In this document: in pieces, positions 63,179 through 64,000 of the stretch
Layout: each line of letters starts with the position of its first letter
How positions within the stretch are numbered: the first letter of the stretch is position 1
Made by a program: the position numbers and the translations under genes
NCBI GenBank assembly: GCA_016702745.1
Contig: JADJDJ010000001.1
Coordinates: forward strand, 1,302,001-1,366,000
Source of the DNA: Chitinophagaceae bacterium
GTDB lineage: Bacteria > Bacteroidota > Bacteroidia > Chitinophagales > Chitinophagaceae
Length of the DNA stretch: 64,000 nt
Reading direction: 5' to 3'
Notes under the pieces: generated by a model
Told to the model about the DNA's origin: nothing
Seen by the model: only the letters and a program-made list of their open reading frames with translations
The model's database searches: none

Positions 63179-63880
63179 TCAGGTAACCATCACCAGTTGC
63201 CTGAGCTTTTTGGTGTCGGGCAGACTGATCTTTTTGCGGGTGATCTTTAACAAGCCCTCTTCCTCCAGCTGATTGATCACGGTGGTAACGGTTTGACGGG
63301 CACTGCCGATCAGTTTCGCCACATCATCATGGGTGAGAAAATTATTGAAAGTAAAGGATGGAGTGGATCCATCATAGCCTTCCATCATAGCCAGGTTATA
63401 GAAAAAAGAAAGGAGCCGGGAACGAACATCCTTATTAAGCATTTGCAATAGCCTGAATTCTGCCCGGCGGAGCTTCTCTCCCACCTGTTTGGCATATTTA
63501 ACAGCCAGCTCGGGTTTATTCTTCAATAACCGTTCAAAATCTTCTATGGAAAATGCACAGAGACTGACACTACCTCTATAGGCTTTGGCAAATTCCCCGT
63601 TCAGGTTCTTTTTTTCAAGGGCAAACTGACCAAAGATTTCTCCTTCTTTGATAATCTCTTTGACAATTTCATTTCCTTCCTCATCAATATATCCGATTTT
63701 GATATAGCCGTCTTTTACAAAATAGAGTTTATTCAGGTGGTGTGAATCAAAATAGATATAGTCGCCCTTTTTGGCTTCAATAAAATGGTGTGCCACATTC
63801 AGTTCCTGGTACTCATCATCACTCAGGTGGCACCAGAGATCATAATTGCGCAGCAGCAGCATTTTTTCTTCGTTGTTCAT
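63179..63880 (-). CDS. Crp/Fnr family transcriptional regulator
   Basis: The 233-residue protein has an N-terminal cyclic-nucleotide-binding-like beta roll (about 25-125; YFVKDGYIKIGYIDEEGNEIV, KEGEIFGQFAL) and a C-terminal winged helix (about 150-225). The latter contains LTHDDVAKLIGSARQTVTTVINQLEEEGLL, here split as THDDVAKLIGSARQTV and TTVINQLEEEGLL. There are no N-terminal Cys residues for an Fe-S cluster as in Fnr. The signal is unknown. It is followed closely by the LysE-type gene. Confidence 0.93.
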   Translation of the reverse strand: MNNEEKMLLLRNYDLWCHLSDDEYQELNVAHHFIEAKKGDYIYFDSHHLNKLYFVKDGYIKIGYIDEEGNEIVKEIIKEGEIFGQFALEKKNLNGEFAKAYRGSVSLCAFSIEDFERLLKNKPELAVKYAKQVGEKLRRAEFRLLQMLNKDVRSRLLSFFYNLAMMEGYDGSTPSFTFNNFLTHDDVAKLIGSARQTVTTVINQLEEEGLLKITRKKISLPDTKKLRQLVMVT

Positions 63881-63902
63881 CCTTATTCAGGTAAGATCGG
63901 TT

Positions 63903-64000
63903 CTAGTCGTATTTTTCCAGCAACTTGAAATGCCTTTTGGCATCAGCCAGGTACTTCCAGCCCCGGCGGAATGACCAGTAAGGTGTGCCGTTTTTATGAT
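63903..64000 (-). CDS. C-terminal end of an unidentified protein
   Basis: The gene enters from the right edge. The last 31 codons read HKNGTPYWSFRRGW, then KYLADAKRHFKLLEKYD and TAG. It is basic and aromatic. No family can be named from this fragment, and the choice of frame is based on its protein-like composition and proper stop. Confidence 0.45.
   Translation of the reverse strand, partial: HKNGTPYWSFRRGWKYLADAKRHFKLLEKYD

Overview
The window reads as chromosomal DNA from a Bacteroidota bacterium, most likely of the family Chitinophagaceae. Supporting signs are TonB-dependent receptors with carboxypeptidase-regulatory N-termini, a T9SS/gliding-type C-terminal domain, many small lipoproteins with LVSC/FSSC-type lipoboxes, promoters of the TAnnTTTG type, weak Shine-Dalgarno signals, a SYLF protein, a GYF_2 protein, and a formimidoylglutamase/FtcD/HutI histidine-degradation set. 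No rRNA, tRNA, CRISPR array, prophage or classical insertion sequence was seen.

Layout. 0-6 kb: tail of a SIMPL protein, an M50-like membrane protein, a 4-alpha-glucanotransferase with two CBM20 modules, small membrane proteins and lipoproteins. 6-12.3 kb (minus strand): thrS, infC, a DUF5117-type metalloprotease, rpmI, rplT. The usual thrS-infC-rpmI-rplT block is split by the protease gene, which has terminators on both sides. 12.3-20 kb: two tandem secreted paralogues, a GYF_2 protein, then a heavily damaged TonB receptor and a damaged ABC-F ATPase. 20-32 kb: a TPR protein, hutG, a three-gene unit (metallo-beta-lactamase-fold protein, caspase-like clan CD peptidase, small basic protein), ftcD, a SYLF protein, a COG4389 membrane protein and hutI. 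32-40 kb: lipoproteins, a paralogue pair, GNAT, thiolase, a CHU_C protein, and a C1 peptidase. 40-48 kb: a large TonB receptor, purC with an overlapping NAD(P)-binding gene, a lactonase, and trhO. 48-64 kb: penicillin acylase, lemA-M48 protease, a four-helix-bundle gene bounded by inverted repeats, pcm, a P-type ATPase, a phosphohexomutase, a toxin-antitoxin pair, a DUF2279 protein, an Fe-S membrane protein, a LysE-type transporter and a Crp/Fnr regulator.

Two observations stand out. First, the four-helix-bundle (23S rRNA intervening-sequence type) gene lies in a cassette of about 570 bp bounded by 44-nt inverted repeats (38/44 identical). The repeats are built of AGTC units and start exactly at the stop codons of the neighbouring genes. 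Related AGTC tracts, and tracts with other short words, start at the stop codons of further genes in the window. Second, the metallo-beta-lactamase/caspase-like pair is translationally coupled and may be an undescribed proteolytic or conflict system.

Caveat: at least 13 genes, including essential or housekeeping ones such as thrS, carry one-base indels, mostly missing bases in short homopolymers. This looks more like consensus error than real decay. Such genes are given as whole genes, with the lesion position noted. The TonB receptor at 15.7-18.1 kb and the ABC-F gene at 18.2-20.0 kb carry larger or clustered lesions and are marked as pseudogenes.
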